33,624 nucleotides of DNA from the NCBI GenBank assembly GCA_002787295.1, contig PCWJ01000024.1, positions 29,931-63,554 of the forward strand. The letters run 5' to 3'. The stretch is from Candidatus Nealsonbacteria bacterium CG11_big_fil_rev_8_21_14_0_20_37_68. GTDB taxonomy: Bacteria > Patescibacteriota > Minisyncoccia > Minisyncoccales > GCA-002782225. Shown piece by piece: positions 1 through 8,365 of this stretch (the stretch's first letter is position 1; every line of letters starts with the position of its first letter). Below the pieces are notes generated by a model, which saw only the letters and a list, made by a program, of their open reading frames with translations, did not search any database and was not told where the DNA came from. The translations under genes and the position numbers were made by a program.

Positions 1-2054
1 TTCTTTGAGCATTTGATTTGTTTCCTTTTTGTTTCTACCAGTAAAGAACCGCATTTTGGACAGGTTTCATTAATGGGTTTATCCCATAAAGCAAAATCGC
101 ATTTTGGCCAATTGGAACAGCCATAAAATATTTTTCTCTTTTTAGTTCTTTTCTCCGTGATTTCTCCGCTTTTGCAGTTTGGACACTTAATGCCCAAAGT
201 ATTTTTTTCAAGGGACTCGGTGTATTTACACTTCGGGAATTTAGAACAGGCATAAAATTCTCCAAATTTCCCCAATCTGATTACCAAAGAAGCTTTGCAT
301 TTTGGACAGATTTTTTTAGTTGGTTTTTCGGTAAATTCTTTTTTAGAAACTTCCTCATATTTATGCTTCAGGTTTTCTTCGAAGGGGATATAAAATTCTT
401 GAATTATTGGCGTCCATTTTTTTGAACCTTTGGCAATTTCGTCAAGCGATTCCTCCATCTCGGCCGTAAATTTAATATCAACAATTTTTGGAAAGTGTTC
501 CACCAAAAGATCGTTAACTACGGTTCCAATTTCGGTTGGTTTAAATTTTCTATTTTCGTCTTTTTCAATATAATTTCTTTCCTGAACAGTAGATAATATC
601 GGAGCATAAGTTGAAGGTCTCCCAATTCCATTTTCCTCCAGAGCTTTAATTAGAGTGGCTTCTGAATAGCGAGGAGGGGGTTGAGTAAAATGTTGAGAAG
701 GGATTAATTTTAACAGCTCTAAAATTTCATCGTTTTCAAGCGGAGGCAGCTCGTTTTCTTCAAACTTGATTTGGTAAACCTTTAAAAAGCCATCAAATTT
801 CAAAATCTGTCCCGTTGCACGAAAGCCGTACCCCGCACCAGAACCTTCGGTTCGGTACGGGGCAGGATTTTTTGCCTCGATGTCAACAGTTGTTGAATCA
901 AAAATTGCCTGACCCATCTGGCACGCAATAAATCTTCGCCAAATTAAATCATAAAGTCGAAAACCTTGCTCATCTAATTTGGCTTTTAGTGTTTCTGGAG
1001 TTCCATCGGCAAAAGTCGGTCTTATTGCCTCATGGGCTTCTTGGACTCTACCTTTTGCCTTATATTTTCTCAAAAAGCCTGCCCAATAATTTTTGCCATA
1101 TTTTTCGGTAATAAATTTTTTAGCCGCAAATAAAGATAAATCAGAAAGATTTAGAGAATCTGTTCGGTGATACGTCGTTAGTCCTTTTTCATAAAGTTGT
1201 TGGGCAACCCCCATTGTAAATTTGGCTGGAAAATGAAATCTTTGCCAAGCTTCTTGTTGTAAAGTAGAAGTTGTAAAAGGCGGCAGGGGATTCCTTTTTA
1301 CCTCTTTTTTTTCAACGCTTTGAACTTTATATTCTGCTCCCTCCAGATCTTTTACAATTTCATCTGCCTCTTTTTTAGTTTTGATTCCCAGTTTCGGAAT
1401 AATTTTATCATCCTTTTTGACTAATATAGACTCAAACCAACGAGAAACGTTCTCGTTGGTTTTTTTGAGCTGGGCGATAATAGTCCAGTACTCTTGCGGT
1501 ATGAAATTTTGTATTTCTCGTTCGCGCTCAACAACTAACCTTACTGTCACCGATTGAACTCTTCCAGCAGAAAGACCCCTGGCTATTTTTTTCCATAAAA
1601 ATGGAGATAATTTATAGCCGACAATTCTATCCAAAATCCTTCTTGTTTGTTGAGCATCGACCAGATTCATATCAATTTTCCTTGGATTTTTAAGGGCTTG
1701 GTCAATTGCTGATTTGGTAATTTCATGAAAAACAATTCGCTGGTAAGGTTTTTCTCCGTCTAAATTCAAAATCTGAGCCAAATGCCAAGCAATGGCTTCG
1801 CCTTCCCGATCGGGATCAGTAGCCAAAATAGTGAGTTCGGCTTTTTGACTTTCCTTGGCTAAACTTTGAACAATCTTTTTAGCTTTTTCTGGGATAATAT
1901 ATTTTGGTTTAAAATTCTCTTCAATATCAATTCCAAGTTCATCTTCCGGTAAATCTCTAATGTGACCATAAGAAGAGAGAACCCGATATTTGGGACCCAG
2001 AAAATCCTGGAGAGTTCTTGATTTGGTTGGTGACTCAACGAGTATTAATTGCAT
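1..2054 (-). CDS. topA: DNA topoisomerase I (type IA), 3' end cut by window edge
   Basis: Relaxes negatively supercoiled DNA by a transient 5'-phosphotyrosine link to one strand. Translating the minus strand from the ATG at 2054 gives an open frame of about 684 codons that runs off the left edge. It begins MQLILVESPTKS (Toprim glutamate), has the ATDPDREGEAIAWH metal-binding segment near residue 110, and the active-site motif TTYHRTDS with Tyr295 as nucleophile. The C-terminal part is a series of Cys4 zinc ribbons (CPKC...CSKFPKC, CPNC...CSNWPKC, CPKC...), with the third still incomplete at base 1. The start overlaps the dprA stop by 20 nt, so the two are probably co-transcribed and translationally coupled. 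A GC-rich hairpin at 831-864 encodes a Gly/Ala/Pro-rich patch near residues 397-408 that looks like an in-frame insertion. Confidence 0.95.
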   Translation of the reverse strand, partial: MQLILVESPTKSRTLQDFLGPKYRVLSSYGHIRDLPEDELGIDIEENFKPKYIIPEKAKKIVQSLAKESQKAELTILATDPDREGEAIAWHLAQILNLDGEKPYQRIVFHEITKSAIDQALKNPRKIDMNLVDAQQTRRILDRIVGYKLSPFLWKKIARGLSAGRVQSVTVRLVVEREREIQNFIPQEYWTIIAQLKKTNENVSRWFESILVKKDDKIIPKLGIKTKKEADEIVKDLEGAEYKVQSVEKKEVKRNPLPPFTTSTLQQEAWQRFHFPAKFTMGVAQQLYEKGLTTYHRTDSLNLSDLSLFAAKKFITEKYGKNYWAGFLRKYKAKGRVQEAHEAIRPTFADGTPETLKAKLDEQGFRLYDLIWRRFIACQMGQAIFDSTTVDIEAKNPAPYRTEGSGAGYGFRATGQILKFDGFLKVYQIKFEENELPPLENDEILELLKLIPSQHFTQPPPRYSEATLIKALEENGIGRPSTYAPILSTVQERNYIEKDENRKFKPTEIGTVVNDLLVEHFPKIVDIKFTAEMEESLDEIAKGSKKWTPIIQEFYIPFEENLKHKYEEVSKKEFTEKPTKKICPKCKASLVIRLGKFGEFYACSKFPKCKYTESLEKNTLGIKCPNCKSGEITEKRTKKRKIFYGCSNWPKCDFALWDKPINETCPKCGSLLVETKRKQIKCSK
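831..864. repeat. GC-rich palindrome inside topA
   Basis: CCCCG at 831 pairs with CGGGG at the right end, followed inward by ACC/GGT and GAACC/GGTTC around a TTC loop, with two small mismatches. It is much more GC-rich than the surrounding gene and encodes, on the minus strand, the low-complexity patch PAPYRTEGSGAGYG. Probable palindromic insertion tolerated in frame. Confidence 0.6.
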
Positions 2055-2910
2055 AGATATTGTTTCCTAAGTTTCTTATCTTACCTTTTATTTCCAAAAT
2101 AACAAGGCAGCTTACAACTTTTTGTGGGGGTAACTTAGTTTTTTCAATAATTTTGTCGATGTATAATCCCTCCTCTTTTAATGAGTTCAAAATTAAATTT
2201 TCTTCGAGAGTCTCTCCGGTTACTTGCCTGTCGGAACTAGGTTCCGACAGGCCTAAATTTAGTTCTTTTAGAATATCATTAGCGTTTTCAGCCAACCATG
2301 CTCCTTGCTTTATTAAATAATGACAACCCTTAGAGTTTGAAGAATGGATTGGGCCGGGAACAGCAAAAACTTTCCTTCCTTGTTTTTTTGCCCACTCCGC
2401 GGTGATTAAAGCTCCTGACTTTTGCTTGGCTTCTATCACTAAAACCCCCAAAGAAAGACCGGAAATTATTCTATTTCTTTGGGGGAAAGTAAATTTGGAT
2501 CCGCAAGTTCCGGGTGGGTATTCAGAAATTAAACAGCCGCCAGATTCAATAATTTTTTCTGCTAATTTTAAATTGGTTTGAGGGTATATGCTTTTTTCGT
2601 CCAGGCCGGTTCCCAAGACGGCAATTGTTCTTCCTCCGCTTTCCAGGGCAGCCTGATGGGAAAATGTATCAATTCCCGGAGCAAGACCGGAGACAATTGT
2701 TAATCCAGCTTCAGCTAAATCACCGGCAATTTCCAGAGCCACCTGCTTTCCGTAGCTGGAGCACAATCTGGTTCCAACCACGGCAAAACAATTTTCCTCG
2801 GGCAAAATTTTTCCTTTAGCGTAAAGAATTTTTGGCGAGTTTTTTATTTTCTTTAAAATTTTTGGATAAGCTCCGTCTTTTATTGAAATTTCTTTGATTT
2901 CATTTAGCAT
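2035..2910 (-). CDS. dprA: DNA-processing protein DprA (Smf family)
   Basis: Loads RecA onto incoming single-stranded DNA during natural transformation. The Rossmann-like DprA core is clear: VVGTRLCSSYGKQ near residue 45, then VSGLAPGIDTFSHQ, the GGCLISEYPPG segment, FPQRNRIISGLS and the KSGALITAEWA region. A C-terminal winged-helix segment ends in NNIYAINTR. The family core is complete at 291 residues. A TTG six bases upstream (2916) would extend the frame, but it directly abuts a -10 hexamer (TAAGAT, 2917-2922), so ATG 2910, 6 nt from that -10, is preferred. The gene overlaps topA. A perfect 12-bp-arm palindrome (2227-2253) lies in the linker before the winged helix. With comEC in the same window it argues for DNA uptake. 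Confidence 0.93.
   Translation of the reverse strand: MLNEIKEISIKDGAYPKILKKIKNSPKILYAKGKILPEENCFAVVGTRLCSSYGKQVALEIAGDLAEAGLTIVSGLAPGIDTFSHQAALESGGRTIAVLGTGLDEKSIYPQTNLKLAEKIIESGGCLISEYPPGTCGSKFTFPQRNRIISGLSLGVLVIEAKQKSGALITAEWAKKQGRKVFAVPGPIHSSNSKGCHYLIKQGAWLAENANDILKELNLGLSEPSSDRQVTGETLEENLILNSLKEEGLYIDKIIEKTKLPPQKVVSCLVILEIKGKIRNLGNNIYAINTR
2227..2253. repeat. Perfect palindrome inside dprA
   Basis: Arms GCCTGTCGGAAC (2227-2238) and its exact reverse complement (2242-2253) flank a 3-nt centre. It encodes about nine residues (LSEPSSDRQ region) of the linker between the Rossmann core and the C-terminal winged helix, a tolerant position for an in-frame palindromic insertion. Confidence 0.7.
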
Positions 2911-2916
2911 TTCCAA

Positions 2917-2945
2917 ATCTTAAAACAATTTTTAAAATTCAACAA
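2917..2945 (-). promoter_or_regulatory. dprA(-topA) promoter
   Basis: On the minus strand TTGTTG (2945-2940), a 17-nt spacer and TAAGAT (2922-2917) precede the ATG at 2910 by 6 nt. Initiation would fall at or next to the start codon, predicting a leaderless mRNA. Confidence 0.5.
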
Positions 2946-2978
2946 GTTTCGTATCGAAAATTGCGCCAAAAGTCCAAC

Positions 2979-3007
2979 TTTCACTATGGGGCAAAATGAT
3001 TTAAAAT
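2979..3007 (+). promoter_or_regulatory. ligA promoter
   Basis: TTTCAC, a 17-nt spacer and TAAAAT (3002-3007) sit 6 nt before the ligA ATG. No Shine-Dalgarno is visible and there is no room for one, so a leaderless transcript is predicted. Confidence 0.5.
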
Positions 3008-3013
3008 ATATTA

Positions 3014-5050
3014 ATGGCTGTGACCAAACAAGAAGTTAAACAGAGAATTGAGAAACTCAAAAAGGTGATTAACCATCATCGGTATTTATATCACGTATTG
3101 AATAAGTCCGAAATTTCTGATGCCGCCTTAGATTCTTTAAAACACGAACTTTATAAATTAGAACAAAAATTTCCAGAGTTTATTACTTCCGATTCTCCAA
3201 CTCAAAGAGTGGCTGGCAAACCCCTGGAAGGATTTGAAAAAGTAAAACATAAAGTTCCGATGCTTTCCATTGAGGATGTTTTCTCTGCTGAGGAACTTAA
3301 AGATTGGGAAGATTATTTAAAAAGATTAATTCCATCTACTGCCTTTGATTATTTTGCCGAACTAAAGATTGATGGATTTGCCATCACTTTAATTTATAAG
3401 AATGGCTTATTTACTACCGGAGCCACCAGGGGAAATGGTCTGGTGGGGGAGGATGTTACCCAAAATTTAAAAACAATCGAGAGCATCCCCCTGAAATTAG
3501 AGGTTCATGGTAAATTGCCAAATACAGAGATTGAGGAAAATCTTAAAAAATTAATCAAAAGAGGAAAAATTGAAATCAGGGGAGAGGTTTTTATGGGAAA
3601 AAAAGACTTTGGAAAGCTGAATGAAGAATTAAAAAAAAGAGGAGAAAAAATCTATGCTAACCCCAGGAATTTAGCCGCGGGTTCCATCCGACAATTAGAC
3701 CCAAAATTAGCTGCTTCTCGGCCCCTTAGATTTTTGGCTTACGATATAGTGACTGATTTTGGTCAAACCCAACACTCTCAAGAACATCAAATTTTGCCGG
3801 TCCTAGGTTTTATTACCGATCTGGGAAAAGAATGTAAAAATTTAAATGAGGTCGTAGATTATCGGAAAGAAATAGCCAAAAAAAGAGAAACTCTTCCTTT
3901 TCAAATTGATGGGGTGGTGGTGAACGTGGACAACAATTCGCTTTTTAAAAAATTGGGAGTGGTAGGGAAAAGCCCTCGGGGAATCAGGGCTTTTAAATTT
4001 TCTCCAAAACAAGCCACTACTAAAGTTTTGGATATAAAACTGCAGATAGGAAGAACGGGAGCTATAACACCGGTTGCTCACTTGGAGCCGGTTGAGGTTG
4101 GGGGGGTAACCATTACTCGAGCCACTTTGCACAATGAAGATGAAATAAAAAGATCGGGAGTAAAAATTGGAGATACGGTTATTGTTGAAAGGGCGGGCGA
4201 TGTGATTCCAGCCGTTGCTAAAGTTTTAAAAGAGCTCAGGACAGGAAAAGAAAAAGAATTTCATTTTCCCGAAAAATGTCCGGTTTGCGGCCGGAACTTA
4301 GTTAAACCATCTGGAGAAGCAGTTTGGCGATGCAAAAATCGAAACTGCGGAGCCATAAAAAGAGAATTTTTATACCATTTTGCTTCAAAAAAAGCTTTTG
4401 ATATCGAAGGATTGGGACCAAAGATTATTGATCAATTAATAGACGAGAATTTAATTTTTAGTACCCCTGATTTGTTTGAACTAAAAGAAGGAGACTTAAT
4501 TCCCTTGAAAAGGTTTGCCGAAAAATCAGCCAAAAATTTAATTGAATCTATTGAAATTGCAAAAAAAATCTCCTTGGCAAGGTTTATCTATGGCTTAGGG
4601 ATTCGTCACGTTGGCGAAGAGATAGCGATTGCAATATCTAATTATTTTGGTTCCCTTGATAAATTAAAAGAAGCTAACTTACAAGATCTTGAGAAAATTC
4701 CAGATATCGGCGAGGTGGTAGCTAAAAGCATATATTTTTGGTTTAGAGATAAGAAAAACTTAAAATTAATCAAAGATTTATTAAAAGCTGGAGTGAAAAT
4801 TATTTTTCCCCAAAAAATAAAAACTCAATTAAAAAGAAAAACTTTTGTTTTTACCGGAGCCTTAAAAACTATGGCTAGAGATGAGGCTGAAAACGAAGTG
4901 AGAGCATTTGGGGGGGCAGTTTCTTCTTCGGTTTCCAAAGAAACAGATTATGTAGTGGTGGGCGAATCCCCCGGTTCAAAAACAGAGAAAGCCAAAAAAT
5001 TAGGAGTAAAAATTATTTCAGAAAAAGAATTTTTAAAAATGATAAAATAA
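3014..5050 (+). CDS. ligA: NAD+-dependent DNA ligase LigA
   Basis: Seals nicks in duplex DNA during replication and repair using NAD+ as AMP donor. The 678-residue protein has the full bacterial domain order. The Ia domain has the HHRYLYHV NAD+-binding region near residue 21. The adenylation domain carries the KIDG motif, with Lys118 as the AMP acceptor. It is followed by the ANPRNLAAGSIRQLD segment, the OB fold with RTGAITPVA, a Cys4 zinc finger (CPVC...CKNRNC, near residue 425), helix-hairpin-helix repeats with GLGIRHVGEE and IPDIGEVVA, and a C-terminal BRCT domain (KTFVFTGAL...). It is transcribed divergently from dprA and convergently with mfd. Length and motifs match the family and no unusual feature is visible. 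Confidence 0.97.
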   Translation: MAVTKQEVKQRIEKLKKVINHHRYLYHVLNKSEISDAALDSLKHELYKLEQKFPEFITSDSPTQRVAGKPLEGFEKVKHKVPMLSIEDVFSAEELKDWEDYLKRLIPSTAFDYFAELKIDGFAITLIYKNGLFTTGATRGNGLVGEDVTQNLKTIESIPLKLEVHGKLPNTEIEENLKKLIKRGKIEIRGEVFMGKKDFGKLNEELKKRGEKIYANPRNLAAGSIRQLDPKLAASRPLRFLAYDIVTDFGQTQHSQEHQILPVLGFITDLGKECKNLNEVVDYRKEIAKKRETLPFQIDGVVVNVDNNSLFKKLGVVGKSPRGIRAFKFSPKQATTKVLDIKLQIGRTGAITPVAHLEPVEVGGVTITRATLHNEDEIKRSGVKIGDTVIVERAGDVIPAVAKVLKELRTGKEKEFHFPEKCPVCGRNLVKPSGEAVWRCKNRNCGAIKREFLYHFASKKAFDIEGLGPKIIDQLIDENLIFSTPDLFELKEGDLIPLKRFAEKSAKNLIESIEIAKKISLARFIYGLGIRHVGEEIAIAISNYFGSLDKLKEANLQDLEKIPDIGEVVAKSIYFWFRDKKNLKLIKDLLKAGVKIIFPQKIKTQLKRKTFVFTGALKTMARDEAENEVRAFGGAVSSSVSKETDYVVVGESPGSKTEKAKKLGVKIISEKEFLKMIK

Positions 5051-5056
5051 AACCGA

Positions 5057-5115
5057 CGGAGAACAGTTCTCCGCCGAATTAAAAGAGTTATATTTTTTTT
5101 AACTCCTTTTTAATT
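5057..5115. terminator. Bidirectional terminator region between ligA and mfd
   Basis: CGGAGAAC at 5057-5064 pairs with GTTCTCCG at 5066-5073. A second hairpin pairs GAGTTA (5085-5090) with TAACTC (5100-5105), flanked by A and T runs on either side. Read on either strand, the second hairpin is followed by a T-rich stretch, as expected for a shared terminator of convergent genes. It overlaps the mfd stop codon. Confidence 0.5.
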
Positions 5116-7171
5116 TCTCAATTGCTTCTGATAATATCTGACAGTATAAATTTAAGCCGACTTGATTTATATTTCCTGATTGCTCTTTGCCTAAAATGTT
5201 TCCGGCGCCGCGGATTTCTAAATCCTTTAAAGCAATTTTATAGCCAGAACCCAGTTCTTCAGCTTCTTTCAAAGCATCTAATCTCATTTCGGCTTTTTCT
5301 GAAAGGTGACTGCCGTTCACCTCCACACCATAACGAGGACTAACTTCGTTAATTTTATCGCCTTCGGCGATTTGTCCTCGTTTGGTGTGGGGGTAAAGAA
5401 AGTAAGCAAAGCTCTGAATGTGAGAACGGCCAATCCTGCCTCTGATTTGATAAGCTTCAGCTAAGCCTAATCTGGTTGAGTCAGCCACGATTAAAGTATT
5501 GACATTTGGCAAATCTAAACCATTTTCAATAATAGTAGTCGCTACTAAAACATCAATTTTTCTATTTTGAAAGTCTGCCATTACTTTTACCAATTCTTTT
5601 TCTTTCAGTCTTCCATGAGCAATCCCCAATTTTACCTCTGGTCTAAAACCCGACGTTAGTCCTTCTAAAAACTTTTTGGCTGTTTCGATTGTCTCTACTC
5701 GATTGTATAAAAAATAAACCTGTCCTCCTCGAGAAATTTCAGCCCAAATTGCTTTTTTAATAACGGTTTCCGACCAGGGCAAAATAAAGGTTTTGATGGC
5801 TAATCTCCCCAGTGGGGGAGTTTGAATTAGACTTATTTCTTTCAGAGAAGATAAGGCTAAATAAAGAGTTCTGGGAATGGGAGTGGCGGATAGAGACAAG
5901 ACATCCAAAGAGGTTCTTAATTTTTTTAATTTTTCTTTTTGGTTTACTCCAAATCTCTGTTCGTCATCAATTACCAAAAGTCCTAAGTTTTTAAATTCAA
6001 CGTCAGAAGATAAAAGCCGATGGGTTCCAATTACCATGTCTATTTGCCCCCGCTTTAAATTTTGAATTATCTTTTTTTGACCCGTTTTTGGCTGCAGACG
6101 ACACAATAACTCAATTCTTATGGGGAATTGCTTTAATCTTTTTTTAAAGTTGTGATAGTGTTGATTGGCTAAAATTGTTGTTGGGCAGATCATTGCTGTC
6201 TGATAACCTGAATTTACTTTTTTAACCATGGTTCTTAGGGCAATTTCAGTCTTTCCAAATCCAACATCGCCGCAAACAATCCTATCCATAGGCTCTAACT
6301 TTTTAAGATCTTGTTCAATTTCTTTCATTGTCTGGACCTGATCCGGAGTTTCTTCAAAGAGAAAAGTGCCGGCGAGTTTGGCATCTATTTCTGAATCGGG
6401 AAAGCAGGGAGGCCTTTGGGCAATTTCTCTTTTGGCGTAAATTTCTAAAAGCTCTTTTGCTAATTTTTCAGCCTCCTCTTTTATTTTTCTTTTAGTTTTT
6501 TGCCAGAAAGGACTGCTTAATCTTGAAATTTTAGGTTCGACAAACCCAATGTAACGTGATAGTTTTCTCTCTAAGCCAAATGGAACATATAATCTATCTC
6601 CTTGGGCATACGCGATCTGGTAGTAAGATAATGTCCGATCGGACATTTTTTGATTAAGGGGTTTTTCTTTTGTAAGGCCAATAAACTTTCCCACGCCGTG
6701 GTCTAGATGGACCAAATAATCTCCGGGTTTTAATCCTTTTAAGTCAGAAAATATTTTTTGAGATTTTAATCTCTTTTTTAAAATTTCTTTAACTGTCTTT
6801 TCGTCTTTGATTTCAATGGGCAATCTTTCAATATTTTCGATTAGGTTTCCGTAAAAATCAAAACGAATTGGATAATTTAAATTAATTGGGAAAACCTCAA
6901 TTATTCCTCCCCGGCGAGAAAATTCTCCGGGCTCTGAAACCCGAATTACTTTTTCATAACCCATTTCATCCAGTTTTCTTAAAAATTGAGAAAAATTACA
7001 GCTTTGATTTTTTTCTAAAAATATGGTGTTATCCTCCCAGAAAGTTTGGGTTTTTTGGGTTTGAAGAATTTTATTTAAATTTTTTTCAAACCAAAAATTA
7101 CTTTTTTCTAAAAAGTAGGGGGTAATACTGACAATCAGAAGTTTTGTGATGATCTGATCTGACATCTCCAT
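5099..7171 (-). CDS. mfd: Mfd-type transcription-repair coupling factor, short form
   Basis: Mfd is a DNA translocase that displaces stalled RNA polymerase and, in its full form, recruits UvrA. The 690-residue product starts within the UvrB-like part (RVSEPGEFSRRGGIIEVFP near residue 80). It continues through the RNA-polymerase-interacting CarD-like domain (LKPGDYLVHLDHGVGKFIGL) into a RecG-like SF2 motor with Walker A GDVGFGKTE, a DDEQRFG box, SATPIPRTL and QIRGRIGRS. It ends at NLYCQILSEAIEKLK, just where the C-terminal D7 domain of about 1150-residue Mfd would begin. Most of the N-terminal UvrA-binding region and D7 are therefore absent. Residues about 592-622 are encoded by a palindromic repeat (5304-5397) inserted between two conserved blocks. 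It follows pth by 9 nt, probably in one operon. Confidence 0.9.
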   Translation of the reverse strand: MEMSDQIITKLLIVSITPYFLEKSNFWFEKNLNKILQTQKTQTFWEDNTIFLEKNQSCNFSQFLRKLDEMGYEKVIRVSEPGEFSRRGGIIEVFPINLNYPIRFDFYGNLIENIERLPIEIKDEKTVKEILKKRLKSQKIFSDLKGLKPGDYLVHLDHGVGKFIGLTKEKPLNQKMSDRTLSYYQIAYAQGDRLYVPFGLERKLSRYIGFVEPKISRLSSPFWQKTKRKIKEEAEKLAKELLEIYAKREIAQRPPCFPDSEIDAKLAGTFLFEETPDQVQTMKEIEQDLKKLEPMDRIVCGDVGFGKTEIALRTMVKKVNSGYQTAMICPTTILANQHYHNFKKRLKQFPIRIELLCRLQPKTGQKKIIQNLKRGQIDMVIGTHRLLSSDVEFKNLGLLVIDDEQRFGVNQKEKLKKLRTSLDVLSLSATPIPRTLYLALSSLKEISLIQTPPLGRLAIKTFILPWSETVIKKAIWAEISRGGQVYFLYNRVETIETAKKFLEGLTSGFRPEVKLGIAHGRLKEKELVKVMADFQNRKIDVLVATTIIENGLDLPNVNTLIVADSTRLGLAEAYQIRGRIGRSHIQSFAYFLYPHTKRGQIAEGDKINEVSPRYGVEVNGSHLSEKAEMRLDALKEAEELGSGYKIALKDLEIRGAGNILGKEQSGNINQVGLNLYCQILSEAIEKLKRS
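5304..5397. repeat. Dispersed palindromic element inserted in mfd (family 3)
   Basis: AGGTGA/TCACCT (5304-5322) is followed by a long dyad in which ACCATAACGAGGAC pairs with GTCCTCGTTTGGT, with one base bulged, enclosing the small hairpin ATCGCC-TTC-GGCGAT. From 5327 it aligns over about 70 nt with the intergenic sequence at 17401-17474, including the shared 3' tail GGGGTAAA. It adds roughly 30 residues to Mfd without breaking the frame. Confidence 0.8.
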
Positions 7172-7180
7172 TCAAGTAAG

Positions 7181-7753
7181 TTATATGTTGTATTTACTCA
7201 TTGTTTTTTCTAAATTGTGTTTCAAAAAAAACTCAATTGCTTTTATCGTTTTTTTAATAACCTCTTTAATGGTTTCTTCTTCTTCTTTTGTAAATTTTTG
7301 AAGAACAAATCTTTCAACGTTTTTAGGTTTACCAGTTTTTGGCTGAATACCAATTCTGAATCTGATAAAGTTTTTTGTTCCTAATTCTTTAATTATTGAC
7401 TCCACGCCTTTGTGGCCGGCTCCACCCCGGCCAATTGCTATTCTAATTTTTCCCAAAGGTAAATCAATGTCATCGTGGACAACCCATAAATTGAAAATTG
7501 AAAATTGAAAATTGAAAATTAATTTCTTTACCGCTTTTCCAGAAAAATTCATAAAAGTTTGAGGTTTGGCTAAGATAATTTCTTTATTATCTATTTTTCC
7601 TTTTGAGATTTCAGCTAATAATCTCTTTTCTTTTTTCCAATTTGTAAAGTTGTCAATTGTCAATTGTAAATTGTCAATTGTTATAAAGCCAACATTATGA
7701 CGAGTATTTTTATATTTTCCGCCGGGATTGCCAAGACCAATTACCAAAATCAT
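7181..7753 (-). CDS. pth: Peptidyl-tRNA hydrolase
   Basis: Recycles peptidyl-tRNA released by abortive translation by cleaving the ester between peptide and tRNA. The 190-residue protein opens with MILVIGLGNPGGKYKNTRHNVGF, which holds the conserved asparagine and catalytic histidine of bacterial Pth. It also has KPQTFMNFSGKAV and VVHDDIDLPLGKIRI, then GGAGHKGVESI and the FIRFRIGI segment. Two stretches are encoded by 7-bp tandem repeats: one near residues 24-35 and one near residues 78-88. These may be expansions relative to other Pth proteins. The gene lies head-to-head with lepB across 67 bp, with TATAAT 14 nt before its ATG, and mfd follows 9 nt downstream. Confidence 0.94.
   Translation of the reverse strand: MILVIGLGNPGGKYKNTRHNVGFITIDNLQLTIDNFTNWKKEKRLLAEISKGKIDNKEIILAKPQTFMNFSGKAVKKLIFNFQFSIFNLWVVHDDIDLPLGKIRIAIGRGGAGHKGVESIIKELGTKNFIRFRIGIQPKTGKPKNVERFVLQKFTKEEEETIKEVIKKTIKAIEFFLKHNLEKTMSKYNI
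7489..7520. repeat. 7-bp tandem repeat in pth
   Basis: About 4.5 copies of ATTGAAA in tandem, inside the coding sequence, encoding FNFQFSIFNL on the minus strand. The unit is not a multiple of three, but the total leaves the frame open. Confidence 0.75.
7650..7683. repeat. Second 7-bp tandem repeat in pth
   Basis: About 4.7 copies of TTGTCAA (one unit reads TTGTAAA), encoding TIDNLQLTIDNF on the minus strand near the Pth N terminus. It has the same period as the other tandem repeat in this gene but a different unit. Confidence 0.75.
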
Positions 7754-7783
7754 AGATTTTTTAGTTTATTATATCATTTTCTC

Positions 7784-7811
7784 TTGCCAAACCGAAAGAT
7801 TTTGATATAAT
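7784..7811 (+). promoter_or_regulatory. lepB-hisS promoter
   Basis: TTGCCA (7784-7789), a 16-nt spacer and TATAAT (7806-7811), 9 nt before the lepB ATG. This is one of the best matches to a sigma-70-type promoter in the window. It overlaps the upstream region of the divergent pth gene. Confidence 0.65.
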
Positions 7812-7820
7812 GATTAAAGT

Positions 7821-8363
7821 ATGAAAAACTTTCTTTCTTTCATCTGGGAAATTACAAAAATAGTTATCATTGCTCTGCTGATCGTAGTTCCCATTCGCTA
7901 TTTTATTTTTCAGCCCTTTTTGGTGAGGGGTCAATCAATGGAGCCAGATTTTCAAGACGGCAATTATTTAATTATCGATGAAATTTCCTACAGGTTTAAC
8001 GAACCCCAAAGAGGAGAGGTGGTTGTTTTTAAATTTCCAAATTTGCCTTCCCAGCGTTTTATAAAAAGAATAATTGGATTGCCGGGAGAGGTGATAAAGA
8101 TAGAGGATGGAAAAATTATAGTTTCCAAGGAAGGGGAAAGCCAGGTTTTAGATGAATCTAAATATCTTCCTTTAACTGAGACCCTGGGAGACTTTCAAAT
8201 TTCTTTAGCTGAAGGTCAGTATTTTGTGTTGGGGGACAATCGACCCTCTTCTTATGATTCCAGGCGGTGGGGCGTCCTTCCTAAAGAAAATATAATCGGC
8301 AAGGTTTTTATAAAACTCTGGCCACTTACTGCCTTGGCTAAAGTTGAAGTCCCCGAATACTAA
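7821..8363 (+). CDS. lepB: Signal peptidase I
   Basis: Cleaves signal peptides from exported proteins on the outer face of the membrane (family S26). The 180-residue protein has one N-terminal membrane helix at about residues 9-30. It is followed by the catalytic serine motif RGQSMEPDF (Ser39), RFIKRIIGLPGE with the catalytic Lys82, and box E VLGDNRPSSYDSRRWG. Length and single anchor are typical of the compact Gram-positive-like form. It has a strong promoter and is followed by hisS after 2 nt, so the two are probably co-transcribed. Confidence 0.95.
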   Translation: MKNFLSFIWEITKIVIIALLIVVPIRYFIFQPFLVRGQSMEPDFQDGNYLIIDEISYRFNEPQRGEVVVFKFPNLPSQRFIKRIIGLPGEVIKIEDGKIIVSKEGESQVLDESKYLPLTETLGDFQISLAEGQYFVLGDNRPSSYDSRRWGVLPKENIIGKVFIKLWPLTALAKVEVPEY

Positions 8364-8365
8364 AT

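Noticed and set aside
35..265. 76-codon open frame on the minus strand at the left edge
   Set aside because: It is out of frame with the zinc-ribbon region of topA, whose Cys4 motifs are plain in the other frame.
2911..2916. TTG start for dprA
   Set aside because: It directly abuts a -10 hexamer, so transcription would begin at or after it; the ATG at 2910 is better placed.
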